A stretch of DNA of 64,000 nt from Neptuniibacter victor (GTDB lineage: Bacteria > Pseudomonadota > Gammaproteobacteria > Pseudomonadales > Balneatricaceae): positions 1,302,001 to 1,366,000 of the forward strand of contig AP025763.1 in the NCBI GenBank assembly GCA_027943745.1, given 5' to 3'. A program made the position numbers and the translations under genes. Position 1 is the stretch's first letter. Each line of letters begins with the position of its first letter. Under the pieces are notes generated by a model. It did not search any database and was not told the origin of the DNA. It was given only the letters and a program-made list of their open reading frames with translations. Shown piece after piece: positions 9,401 to 17,161 of this stretch.

Positions 9401-10001
9401 ATTAGCAGGCTACGATGAGCACTGGTTACCGGTCATTGAGACGCTTATTAACAATGTCTTGAAAGCTGATCTAAATGGTAATGGCTTAATCTTAGGTGAT
9501 ATCACGGATAATGACTGTCTAGTAGAGATGGAATTCATGTTGAGTGCTGAACACATTACGGTTTCGGCATTAGAGTCTCTGATTAGAAGATATGATCCTC
9601 TATCCGCCAAAGCAGCCCCACTATCTTTTGAACCTTTGAAAGGTATGTTGAAAGGTTTTATCGACCTCTTATTTCGAAAGGGAGATCGTTATTATGTATT
9701 GGACTATAAATCTAACCATCTAGGTTATGAGGCCTCTTGTTACAACGAAGAGGCGTTGAATAAGGCGATGGTAGAGCACCGTTACGAACTACAGTACCTA
9801 TTGTATTCACTAGCCGTACACCGTTTATTAAAGCAGAGGATACCCAACTACTGTTATGAGCAGCATTTTGGCGGTGTTTATTATCTTTTTCTGAGGGGAA
9901 TGGATGAAGATAGCCGTTTGGGAATATTCAATTGCCGTCCCGAACAGGCGTTGATTGAAAAGCTTGATCTGTTGTTTGCTGGAGAGTTAATTGATGCCTG
10001 A
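6438..10001 (+). CDS. recB: Exodeoxyribonuclease V subunit beta RecB
   Basis: The product is 1187 residues from the ATG at 6438, which follows GAGGAGGGTAAG and overlaps the recC stop. RecB is the 3'-to-5' SF1 helicase and the sole nuclease of RecBCD. Walker A is EASAGTGKTYT near the N-terminus; QTFDDLL and the MIDEFQDTDPLQY Walker B block, TNWRST and VHKSKGLEYP helicase motifs follow. The C-terminal nuclease domain shows GTFLHTVFEEI, GFIDLLF and the catalytic DYKSN (about residue 1089), so both activities should be intact. An upstream in-frame ATG at 6390 would lie inside recC and is rejected because the protein matches the family from MTSIKALNPLTFPL. recD follows with an 8-base overlap. Confidence 0.97.
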   Translation: MTSIKALNPLTFPLQGQQLIEASAGTGKTYTITALYLRLLLGFGNINDRPLGPDQILVVTFTEAATEELRDRIRSRIVDARTAFLQPDENINDPFLLELKQRSQDISHAVKLLEQAIRQMDEAAIFTIHGFCQRMLKRHAFESGSLFENELTKDDQSLVRSAVLDFWRNTIYPLSQPLTELVLNECWKTPDQLVMELRGLLSMSELRVQPDLSNSDLQSAYDDRLALINAFKQSWLANEDDLVSLIQASGINKRSYTKASLPKWIAQIDQYATSELLEPGKTLLGVMQRFTQTRLNEKTDKGEAPQHPLFIQLEQYLTDRVPVKEILLGKALSEVEQRLRLAKRQYQLQTFDDLLTDLNRALTSEQGEALSNAINQQFPVAMIDEFQDTDPLQYGIFSSLYSDLINTALVMIGDPKQAIYAFRGADIFTYIQARRSVSETYTLETNWRSTLAMVEAVNKLFEFADSAFIYDQDIPFYPVNAANKNSKRFTIQALEPPALTLWRDQGEEALSKGDYLTKFAQSTAAEIDRLLVGDANIGERSVEGSDIAVLVRDRFEAEEIRRALAVYEHPCVYLSNQDSVFNSIEAVELSLILAAVEAPQNERGLKAALATELLMLGMEQLDLLNHDENLWEEVVTEFTEYREIWLKRGVLPMLSYLMQQRNLAADLLGQMSGERRLTNILHLAELLQQESSQLEGLTGLVRWFNEQIYSPSGGSDEQILRLESERNLVTIVTVHKSKGLEYPIVFLPFACNFRETKTAFYHDDSGHAILDMSAQEESLEQAEKERLAEELRLLYVALTRSVYSCYVGVSHLRIGNSKSSRLSESALGYLLLQSGLELDDALSQLETSADAIQVVAPPNIGAQKDLFALDVDANVRLDARQFDGKIDRDWRVSSYSALSRHSSHYIPELPGLDLEVVGEAALVPSSDVPEGNNIFTFPKGANAGTFLHTVFEEISFYAYHNLPHPMAEELLGKEARTVYQRQIEEQLVLAGYDEHWLPVIETLINNVLKADLNGNGLILGDITDNDCLVEMEFMLSAEHITVSALESLIRRYDPLSAKAAPLSFEPLKGMLKGFIDLLFRKGDRYYVLDYKSNHLGYEASCYNEEALNKAMVEHRYELQYLLYSLAVHRLLKQRIPNYCYEQHFGGVYYLFLRGMDEDSRLGIFNCRPEQALIEKLDLLFAGELIDA

Positions 10002-11931
10002 TGTTAATTCAGTTTTGGCAATGCTTCGCCATTGGTCTTTAGAGGGCGAGATCCGGTCGGTTGATTATCAATTTGCTCGATTTCTTGATGAACAGCACCA
10101 GCTGTCAGAAAAAATACAGTTATTATCTGCGCTTGTCAGTCATGAATTAGCGGCGGGTAATGTCTGCCTTCCTCTCTCCAAGTTGCAAGACCCTCGTGGA
10201 CATTGGTCAGAAGAGATTACCGGGGTTGTCATTACGATGGACTGGTATTCACTAGAGCTGGATGGTGAGTTGCTGGGGGATGGGAGTCGTGTGACACCCT
10301 TAGTACTTGATAAAGATAGGGTCTACCTGTACAGGTATTGGCAATACGAATGTCAGACGGCAGCAGCCTTAAATAGCAGAAATGGTCGAGTTGATATTGA
10401 TCGTTCTCTTTTGACAGATGGACTGGCTAAGTTTTTTCCTGAACCGGATAGCATAGAGATTGATTGGCAGAAGATTGCAGCGGCGGTGGCGGTACAAAAG
10501 CGTTTCGCCGTGATTAGTGGTGGACCAGGTACAGGTAAAACCACGACGGTTATCAAGTTACTCGCACTCTATATCGAGCAGCAGCGGGCATTGGGGCGAA
10601 GTCATAGTATTCAGCTTGCGGCACCTACAGGTAAAGCCGCAGCTCGTTTGGCTGAATCTATATCAAATGCAATGGTAAGGCTCGATATAGGGGAGGAATT
10701 AAAAAGGGAAATACCTACCCAAGCGAGTACCTTACATCGATTATTGGGCGTAATTCCTAATAGCATCCGCTTTCGGCATGACGAAGAAAATCCTCTCCAT
10801 TTAGATCTTTTGGTACTTGATGAAGCCTCCATGGTCGATCTGCCAATGATGGCGCGTTTGTTACGTGCATTACCTGATACCGCTCGTTTGATCTTGCTCG
10901 GTGACAAAGATCAACTCGCCTCAGTTGAGGCAGGAAGTGTGCTTGGAGACATTTGTAATTGGTCGGGTAGGTTAAGCTACTCTATGCCGCAGAGGCAGGC
11001 ACTGGCGGAACTTTGTTGTTTGTCTGGCAGATCGTTGAATGACTTTTTACACCAAGGCTCACACGAAGGTGTTGCTGAACCCTATGCACAGACCTCACTA
11101 TTTGATGAGGATTTATCCGATCTGACAATTGAAGTGGAAGCGACAGAGGATACGTTTGCCGATTGTTTAGCAATGCTTCACAAAAGCTACCGTTTCCATG
11201 ATCAAAGTGGGATTGGCTTTCTCGCAAGGGCTGTAAATGGAGGTCAACGAGATGCCGTTAAATCAGTATTAAATTCGAACTACTCAGATATCAATATCCT
11301 TACGCTTTCACAAGAGAGCTATGAAGCGTTAATTAAATCGGTAGTAGATGTCTATGTGGGCCTTTTCCAGCGCCTATACGCTAATGAGCTGCCTGAGCAA
11401 CTACTTGAACGCTTGATGCATTTCCAATTATTGTGCGCGAGGCGAGAAGGGGAATATGGTGTAAGTGGATTAAATGAACGGGTGTATCAGGGATTGAAAG
11501 GGAGGGGGCTTATACAGAGTGATAGTGCTTGGTATGCGGGTCGACCTATTATGATTACTCGTAACGATCCAGCTCTTTCATTGTTTAACGGAGATATCGG
11601 CATTGCGGCTGAGGATAGTGAGGGGCGTTTGAAAGTATGGTTTATGTCGGATGGTGAGATGCGTTCGGTGTTACCGAGTCGTTTACCTGAACATGAAACG
11701 GTATTTGCGATGACTATTCATAAAAGTCAGGGATCTGAATTCGATCGTGTTTGTATAATCCTACCCCCTGCTGACAGCCCTTTATTGAGTAAAGAGTTGC
11801 TTTACACGGGTATTACTCGTGCCAAAAAGCAGCTTGATATTGTTGCATCAGAGCATGTTCTTTTCCACGCGACTGAGAGGCGCACAAACCGTGCAGGCGG
11901 TTTAGCATTAAGGTTGTGGGGTAGTAATTAA
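9994..11931 (+). CDS. recD: Exodeoxyribonuclease V subunit alpha RecD
   Basis: 645 residues, about the usual length. RecD is the fast 5'-to-3' SF1B helicase of RecBCD and regulates RecA loading after Chi. Walker A GGPGTGKTTT is at about residues 176-185, a second AAPTGKAAARLAES block (motif Ia) follows, Walker B is LLVLDEASMVDL, and AMTIHKSQGSEFDRV with LLYTGITRAKKQLDIV close the C-terminal core. ATG 9994 is chosen; the TTG just before it is an alternative. GGAGAG sits upstream and the start overlaps the recB stop by 8 bases, so translation is probably coupled. No plus-strand terminator with a T run is obvious after the gene. Confidence 0.96.
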   Translation: MPDVNSVLAMLRHWSLEGEIRSVDYQFARFLDEQHQLSEKIQLLSALVSHELAAGNVCLPLSKLQDPRGHWSEEITGVVITMDWYSLELDGELLGDGSRVTPLVLDKDRVYLYRYWQYECQTAAALNSRNGRVDIDRSLLTDGLAKFFPEPDSIEIDWQKIAAAVAVQKRFAVISGGPGTGKTTTVIKLLALYIEQQRALGRSHSIQLAAPTGKAAARLAESISNAMVRLDIGEELKREIPTQASTLHRLLGVIPNSIRFRHDEENPLHLDLLVLDEASMVDLPMMARLLRALPDTARLILLGDKDQLASVEAGSVLGDICNWSGRLSYSMPQRQALAELCCLSGRSLNDFLHQGSHEGVAEPYAQTSLFDEDLSDLTIEVEATEDTFADCLAMLHKSYRFHDQSGIGFLARAVNGGQRDAVKSVLNSNYSDINILTLSQESYEALIKSVVDVYVGLFQRLYANELPEQLLERLMHFQLLCARREGEYGVSGLNERVYQGLKGRGLIQSDSAWYAGRPIMITRNDPALSLFNGDIGIAAEDSEGRLKVWFMSDGEMRSVLPSRLPEHETVFAMTIHKSQGSEFDRVCIILPPADSPLLSKELLYTGITRAKKQLDIVASEHVLFHATERRTNRAGGLALRLWGSN

Positions 11932-11940
11932 ATTAAGCGA

Positions 11941-11970
11941 AAAAGCCCTGCTAGATGATTCAGGGCCTTG
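11941..11970 (-). terminator. Rho-independent terminator for the 46-aa gene
   Basis: GCCCTG (11945-11950) and CAGGGC (11961-11966) form a stem with a 10-base loop. Read on the minus strand the stem is followed by a T run (TTTTTCGC), so it ends transcription of the minus-strand small gene and, by position, separates it from recD. Confidence 0.75.
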
Positions 11971-12021
11971 ATCAAACGATATAGCGTTGCTGTGTCTAAG
12001 CTATTTTAGCTGATAACTAAG

Positions 12022-12162
12022 CTAGCGACGTCCGCGGTAGCGTCTTGGTAGCTGTTCGTCACTTTTGATATGTACAGGCTTAACGTGCTTGTTTTTGCCT
12101 TCCCACATTTGCAACATAACGATGCCAGCAGCGATCGCAAGAAGAATGGTAAATGTCATCAT
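12022..12162 (-). CDS. Small single-span membrane protein (46 aa)
   Basis: Reading the minus strand from the ATG at 12162 gives 46 residues: MMTFTILLAIAAGIVMLQ, then a basic tail ending RRYRGRR. One N-terminal membrane helix followed by a positively charged cytoplasmic tail is clear. TTTAGGAG lies at the right distance upstream and a good terminator follows the stop (11941-11970), so this is a complete small transcription unit. A second ATG three bases in is equally possible. No family is recognised. It resembles many small inner-membrane proteins that are missed by length cut-offs. Confidence 0.75.
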   Translation of the reverse strand: MMTFTILLAIAAGIVMLQMWEGKNKHVKPVHIKSDEQLPRRYRGRR

Positions 12163-12303
12163 AAGCTACTCCTAAACTGGCAGATGGCCAGCTACAACAT
12201 TTTTTCAGTATAACTTAAATACCACAGTTTTCATTACTTATTACTGTGGCATAAGTCGAAAGCATTTGCTCGTTATCTATTCAATGGGGGTGTTTTTTAA
12301 AAT

Positions 12304-12546
12304 TTAAATACCTGCCTGATCAATAAATGCTGAAAGCTCAGTAAAACCGCCGATGTGCTCTTGGCCACAGAATACTTGAGGTACTGTCTCGACAGGTTTC
12401 CCCACGGTTTTTTCTAGGTCCTGTTTACTGATGTTCTCTTTGTGGATATCGATATAGCGATATTCGAGGCCTTTCAGCTCACATAGCTCTTTTGCTCTAA
12501 CACAGAAACCACACCCTTCACGACCAAAAATAGTAATACGCTTCAT
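12304..12546 (-). CDS. grxA: Glutaredoxin, GrxA type
   Basis: An 80-residue thioredoxin-fold protein with a dithiol active site CGFC at residues 11-14, a cis-proline TVPQVF block and the C-terminal GGFTEL glutathione-binding motif. It reduces protein disulfides using glutathione in the cytoplasm. The pattern FGREGCGFCVRAKEL and VGKPVETVPQ fits GrxA (glutaredoxin 1) better than GrxC. The usual GrxA motif is CPYC, so Gly-Phe is a variation. GAGGAACG precedes the ATG. It is monocistronic, with a 470-base gap upstream. Confidence 0.9.
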   Translation of the reverse strand: MKRITIFGREGCGFCVRAKELCELKGLEYRYIDIHKENISKQDLEKTVGKPVETVPQVFCGQEHIGGFTELSAFIDQAGI

Positions 12547-13017
12547 TTTCGTTCCTCTAGAACATCATAAGATAGAGCTATTGAAACAGGTTTGGCATAA
12601 AACAACTAATTAGATCTATTTATCTTTATTATTGTTTTTTTAAATCGCTCCTGTTTCTCCTGATAAAACCCGCTCTACAAAATTGATCAAACACATGAGA
12701 AATAGTTAATTTGTGAATAATTTGTTGCAGTGCGATAACGGGCTGTGTGAGCGGTCCAGAGAGGGCTGAAAGCCTTTGTCCCCATAGTCTGTGGATAACT
12801 CTGTAAACAACCCTTGGGAAAGCAAGTTCAGGGCCTATAGAATGGTCATAACTTACGAATTGGTTAAAAAATATACAATTGTTTATCGTATTGAAATATA
12901 AGGGTTTTATTTGTATTTTTTGCTTAATAAATGGTTTTTTAGTGACTATTCAAGCATTCTTTTATTTGTCACAAAACCTTAATCGATATCAATGTTTTTG
13001 ATACTTATTATAAAAAA
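12547..13017. other. Long AT-rich non-coding gap with two DnaA-box sequences
   Basis: No gene is seen here. Reading plus, TGTGAATAA at 12712-12720 and TGTGGATAA at 12790-12798 are reverse complements of TTATTCACA and TTATCCACA, both fitting the DnaA-box consensus TTATNCACA and in the same orientation 78 bases apart. A GATCTATTTAT segment near 12613 resembles the AT-rich 13-mers of enterobacterial oriC. A GC-richer block (12730-12850) contains a GGCT-gaa-AGCC hairpin. It also holds the promoter of grxA at its left. Motifs are seen; an origin or DnaA-binding role is only a possibility. Confidence 0.35.
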
Positions 13018-13037
13018 AACCGGACAAAAGTCCGGTT
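13018..13037 (-). terminator. Terminator of the SH3-domain gene
   Basis: AACCGGAC (13018-13025) and GTCCGGTT (13030-13037) form a perfect 8-bp stem with an AAAA loop. On the minus strand it is followed by an uninterrupted T run, a strong intrinsic terminator 26 bases after the stop of the minus-strand SH3 gene. Confidence 0.9.
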
Positions 13038-13062
13038 CATGACATGCATAATGAAAGGCAGA

Positions 13063-13632
13063 TTAAAACCATTCATCTTTTTGCTTTCTGCGTTTAGGGA
13101 AGTAGGGTAGCAGTAGCCCTAAGATGACACCGCCTAAAGCAACGAGACCGCCATGAGTAAACCAACGCATTAGATTGCTCTCATCACTAGACTCTATTTT
13201 AAAGTTGAGTTCTTTAATTGTTGCGTTTAATTTAGCCACTTCACTACTCAGTTGCTGGCTCTTATCTCGCATACTGTTAGATTCGATTTGTAGCTTTTCG
13301 ATCTGACTCGCTTGCGTAGAGACCGTTGTTTGGCTTTTTTCTAAACTGCTTTGCAATTTAGGGAGTCGTATTGAGATACTATCGCCAGGATCAACGGCCG
13401 TAGGTTCTACCCAGCCGATCTTTCCTTTAGGCATGCGGATCTGCACATATTTTGTTTTTGCATTACGTTTGAGTATCTGAACGGCTGTGCCGCTTTTAAT
13501 ACGCGTAATGATACGATATTCATTGCTCGGTCCGTTATGAACATAGATCATAGCATCATCAGCAATATGACCTTTTTCAGCGTGGGCAGATACAGAAAAT
13601 AGTAGGAAAACTGTTAGAAGTAACTTTTTCAT
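13063..13632 (-). CDS. TIGR04211-type SH3 domain membrane protein (YgiM-like)
   Basis: 189 residues from MKKLLLTVFLLFSVSAHA, a clear signal peptide. A bacterial SH3 domain follows (about residues 22-85: DDAMIYVHNGPSNEYRIITRIKSG to GKIGWVEP), then a coiled coil (about 95-150), one C-terminal membrane helix (GGLVALGGVILGLLLPY) and a basic tail. The layout matches YgiM and relatives: the SH3 domain in the periplasm, anchored by the C-terminal helix. A longer frame opens at 13815, but only the start at 13632 gives a signal peptide at the N-terminus. No strong ribosome site precedes it, so the start is moderately sure. Divergent from mscS. Confidence 0.85.
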   Translation of the reverse strand: MKKLLLTVFLLFSVSAHAEKGHIADDAMIYVHNGPSNEYRIITRIKSGTAVQILKRNAKTKYVQIRMPKGKIGWVEPTAVDPGDSISIRLPKLQSSLEKSQTTVSTQASQIEKLQIESNSMRDKSQQLSSEVAKLNATIKELNFKIESSDESNLMRWFTHGGLVALGGVILGLLLPYFPKRRKQKDEWF

Positions 13633-13886
13633 TGATACATTTGTTTGAACACTAGAATTTGTCATATTGTACGGATTAAACTGGTCGCTTAACAGGTTGT
13701 TTTGTAAGTAAACACGCGAAACTAACCCACAATGTCTTCGTTGGGGATTATAATGGCGTTTTACCATGAAGCGAGACAGCCTCAGTATGCCTGTTTGGCT
13801 GTTGTTAAGATTCATTTTGATTAAATTCGTTCACTTTATTTTCTAATTTTTTAAAAATTAGTGATTCATACATCAGGGGAACCTCA

Positions 13887-14693
13887 ATGGAAAACTTCTT
13901 CGATGCCTACATCTTTCCATGGATTGTAGATATTGTTATTGCACTGGCTATCTTTTTTATTGGTCGCTGGGTAACGAAGCAATTGATCAAATTGCTTGAG
14001 CGTATTTTACGCAAGTCTAAAGTTGATGACATGCTTATCAACTTTATTGCATCCATCGCAAATGTCATTCTTCTCCTCTTTGTCATTGTTGCCGCGTTAA
14101 ATCAGTTGGGTGTTGATACAACATCGTTGATTGCTCTTGTTGGTGCAGCAGGCTTGGCGATTGGTCTTTCTTTGCAAGATTCATTGAAGAACTTCGCTGC
14201 AGGTGTGATGTTGATTATCTTCAAACCATTTCGTGAAGGTGATTTTGTCGATGCTGCTGGCGTATCAGCGGTTGTCGAGCATATCCAAATTTTTAACACA
14301 GTAATGCGTACCGGTGACAACCGCGAAGTTATTGTACCTAATGGTGCAATCTACAGTGGTGTTATTACTAACTTCTCGGCACGTGATACGCGTCGTGTCG
14401 ATATGGTATTTGGTATTGGCTACGATGATGATCTTCGTAAAGCTAAAGCGATCCTTGCTGAAATTATTGACGCTGATGAGCGCATCCTAAAAGATCCAGC
14501 CCCTGTTATTGCTGTATCTGAACTTGCTGATAGCAGCGTTAATTTTGTGGTTCGCCCTTGGGTGAATTCAGCAGATTACTGGGCTGTTCTTTGGGAGACA
14601 ACTGAAGCGGTGAAACTGCGCTTTGATGAGGAAGGCATTAGCATCCCATACCCGCAAATGGATGTTCACCTACATAAGCAAGAAGAAGCGTAA
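13887..14693 (+). CDS. mscS: Small-conductance mechanosensitive channel MscS
   Basis: 268 residues, near the 286 of E. coli MscS. Three N-terminal helices are visible. The third is the glycine/alanine-rich pore helix (about residues 80-115, LIALVGAAGLAIGLSLQDSL with the NFAAG kink), followed by the beta domain (KPFREGDFVDAAG, VPNGAIYSGVITNFS) and the C-terminal alpha-beta cage ending ISIPYPQMDVHLH. It opens under membrane tension to release solutes after hypo-osmotic shock, a sensible need in a marine or estuarine organism. AGGGGAACC precedes the ATG. It is monocistronic with a strong terminator after it. Confidence 0.96.
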   Translation: MENFFDAYIFPWIVDIVIALAIFFIGRWVTKQLIKLLERILRKSKVDDMLINFIASIANVILLLFVIVAALNQLGVDTTSLIALVGAAGLAIGLSLQDSLKNFAAGVMLIIFKPFREGDFVDAAGVSAVVEHIQIFNTVMRTGDNREVIVPNGAIYSGVITNFSARDTRRVDMVFGIGYDDDLRKAKAILAEIIDADERILKDPAPVIAVSELADSSVNFVVRPWVNSADYWAVLWETTEAVKLRFDEEGISIPYPQMDVHLHKQEEA

Positions 14694-14716
14694 AGCACTT
14701 TTGATATTGGATATCT

Positions 14717-14744
14717 AAAAAGAGCCTCATATGAGGCTCTTTTT
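14717..14744. terminator. Bidirectional terminator between mscS and the SLC5 gene
   Basis: AAAAAGAGCCTCAT at 14717-14730 is followed directly by its complement ATGAGGCTCTTTTT (14731-14744). The near-perfect palindrome has A runs on one side and T runs on the other, so it can stop transcription from both converging genes. Confidence 0.92.
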
Positions 14745-14764
14745 ATTTCTGTCTGTGTAGCTGA

Positions 14765-17005
14765 TTAAGTATTTTTGCTTTCTTCCTCATCGTCGTCGCC
14801 ACTAAAGCTACCATCTTCTCTATTGCCAAAGATCTGTTTTAGCTCTGCGCGCAACAGTGCATTATCTTGCTTAGTTTTTTGCGATTCGATGCGGTATTTG
14901 AATACCTCTTCGTAACGGCTTTCCAATTTAGATTCTAGCGTGGTTATCTGCTTTTGCTGGCTTGAAACCATGTCTTCTAGATCATCAATTTGGGTTTGAA
15001 GGTCCTCGATAAGGCCGTAACCCGTTGTGCCTGATTGGCTATCGGAACTACTTTCTTTCTCTGTGGTTTGCAGCTCAGTGACAATGTGGCTGTAGAGCGC
15101 TTTAAGGTCTGATTCCTCTTTATGGTTATAGCGGATAGTGTTCTCAATGGCTTTATGAGCGCTAGCCGCACCAATAGAGCCTGCTAGAACGTGCTCTACC
15201 ATGCGGTGAAATTCTACTAATTCAATGATTGTTATTTTAGATTTATCAAGAACTTGCAGGTCCTCTGCTATCGTCGTTACTTCGCTTTCGGCTTTATCAT
15301 CGTTGAGATAGTTAGAGAGTAAGCTTCTTGCTTCTTCAAGCTTAGGAGGTAAAAGAATATATGCATCTAAACCTGTGGGTCTCGCACGTTTCGATTGTGT
15401 AGAGGAGGTCATTGCGCTAATAAATTCAGCGGTTAAATTTCTTTCACTCTTATTCGGGCTGAAAATGATGGAGCCGATAATATAGCACCCAATATTGAAA
15501 ACCATTGACCAAAATACTGCGTGAGATATTGGGTGTAGCCCTTCCAATCCAAATAAGGCTTCAGGCCTCAGCATCGCTATCTGCCATGGACCTTCTGTTA
15601 ATAGGTGGGTGGAGAGCCAACCTTGTTTAATAAAAGTAGGAATAACTAAGCTATAAAACCAGATGCTAAAACCTGATAGTAATCCAAGGAATGCACCTAA
15701 ACTATTACCTTTTTTCCAGAATAGTCCACCAAACAGGGCAGGGGAAAACTGCAGCACTGCAACAAAAGATATTAAGCCTATCGCGACTAATATGTAGGAC
15801 CCTGCAAATTCTTTTGAGAACCATAAGCTACCTACCATAATGAGAGAGACAACCAGCCAGCGTAGCTGTAACAGATAGCTTCGTAAAAAACGTAGTTTGG
15901 GTATTCTTTCTATAGCCGGAAGCACTATATGGTTGGACGCCATTGTTGACAGTGTCATTGTTGTAATAATGATCATCCCTGTTGCCGCTGAGAAACCACC
16001 AATAAACGCCAGTAGTGTTAGGCCGCTGCTACCCGCTTGCTGAGGTAAAAGTAGAACGAAAAAATCTGCATTATCAGGTGACATGCCTAACAGCAGACCT
16101 GCTGCTGCAATCGGTACTACAAATAAATTAATGAGTATCATGTAGAGAGGAAACAACCACATCGCTGTTTTTATATGATTGCGGTTTGAATTTTCAACGA
16201 CCGATACATGAAATTGGCGTGGCAAATTATGGACAGCTGAGAAACTTAAAATAATGAGTGTAATCCACATGACAGCGCTGTTTTCTGTGGCGGTGAAGCT
16301 GACAACATGCTCAAGGTTAGCGTCTTTTAATCTCGCTAATATATCGCCAAAACCATCAAATAGTGTGTAGGTAACAAAGACACCAACCGCGGAGAAAGCA
16401 ATCAGTTTGACTAAACATTCAGCGACAAGCGCGGCGATCATCCCTTGGTGTCGCTCGGTAGGATCGAGCCTTCTTACGCCAAAAATAATTGTAAAGCCAA
16501 TCATAAACATGGTGACTAGCCAGCCCGCTAGGTCATGTTCTGACCCGCTGTTGGGACTATTGGTAATGAGCTCGAACGAACTAATGACTGCGGTTAATTG
16601 CAGGGAAATATAAGGCACGATGCCGATAAGGGCGATGGAGGTGACGATCGCAGCAATCTTTTGAGAACGGTTGTACCGGGTAGAGATGAAGTCGGCAATA
16701 CTTGTGATTCGGAAGGTCTCTTTTGCTTGGACCATCCGTTTTAAAGTGATCCACCACAGCGCAATCCCGATGAGCGAGCCAGCATAGACACCTAAAAAAA
16801 GCATGCCGGAAGAGGCAGCAAAACCAACGCTACCGTAAAAGGTCCAGGAGGTAAAATAGACGGCTAATGACAGAGCATAAATCCAAGGATTACCAGCAGA
16901 CTGCTCAGTTCTATTTTGGATGCGCTTTTCAACTACCTGTGCAATAGCGAATAGCAGACCCATATAAAGGGTGACGTAAAGTATTACTGATAGCGGTGAG
17001 AACAT
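14765..17005 (-). CDS. SLC5-STAC sodium/solute symporter-like protein without kinase
   Basis: 746 residues from the ATG at 17005 (an in-frame TTG lies at 17014). The first ~520 residues form a sodium:solute symporter (SLC5/SSF) domain of about 13 helices, with NPWIYALSLAVYFTSWTFYG typical of the CbrA-like subgroup. A STAC-like helical region follows (about 545-640, ending VEFHRMVEHVLAGSIGAASAHKAI), then a coiled coil (about 665-725) and an acidic tail. In CbrA-type sensors the STAC domain links transport to PAS and histidine kinase domains. Here no H-box or ATPase domain follows. It probably transports an organic solute and may signal through partners; the substrate is unknown. Confidence 0.8.
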   Translation of the reverse strand: MFSPLSVILYVTLYMGLLFAIAQVVEKRIQNRTEQSAGNPWIYALSLAVYFTSWTFYGSVGFAASSGMLFLGVYAGSLIGIALWWITLKRMVQAKETFRITSIADFISTRYNRSQKIAAIVTSIALIGIVPYISLQLTAVISSFELITNSPNSGSEHDLAGWLVTMFMIGFTIIFGVRRLDPTERHQGMIAALVAECLVKLIAFSAVGVFVTYTLFDGFGDILARLKDANLEHVVSFTATENSAVMWITLIILSFSAVHNLPRQFHVSVVENSNRNHIKTAMWLFPLYMILINLFVVPIAAAGLLLGMSPDNADFFVLLLPQQAGSSGLTLLAFIGGFSAATGMIIITTMTLSTMASNHIVLPAIERIPKLRFLRSYLLQLRWLVVSLIMVGSLWFSKEFAGSYILVAIGLISFVAVLQFSPALFGGLFWKKGNSLGAFLGLLSGFSIWFYSLVIPTFIKQGWLSTHLLTEGPWQIAMLRPEALFGLEGLHPISHAVFWSMVFNIGCYIIGSIIFSPNKSERNLTAEFISAMTSSTQSKRARPTGLDAYILLPPKLEEARSLLSNYLNDDKAESEVTTIAEDLQVLDKSKITIIELVEFHRMVEHVLAGSIGAASAHKAIENTIRYNHKEESDLKALYSHIVTELQTTEKESSSDSQSGTTGYGLIEDLQTQIDDLEDMVSSQQKQITTLESKLESRYEEVFKYRIESQKTKQDNALLRAELKQIFGNREDGSFSGDDDEEESKNT

Positions 17006-17161
17006 ATTATCCAACTTACTACAGGGAAAATAATCGGTGCCATCTTAAACCCTATAGCTTGTAGGCTAAAGGGTGTCAAAATAAAATAATAATATGTTTT
17101 GATTGCTTTACAGTATATTAGCGTAAAATTGAATGAAGATTGGGCCATTGGATTGAGATAG

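Noticed and set aside
12547-13017. A chromosomal replication origin
   Set aside because: Only two good DnaA boxes are visible and the neighbours are not dnaA, mnmG or rpmH; kept as a low-interest possibility rather than called.
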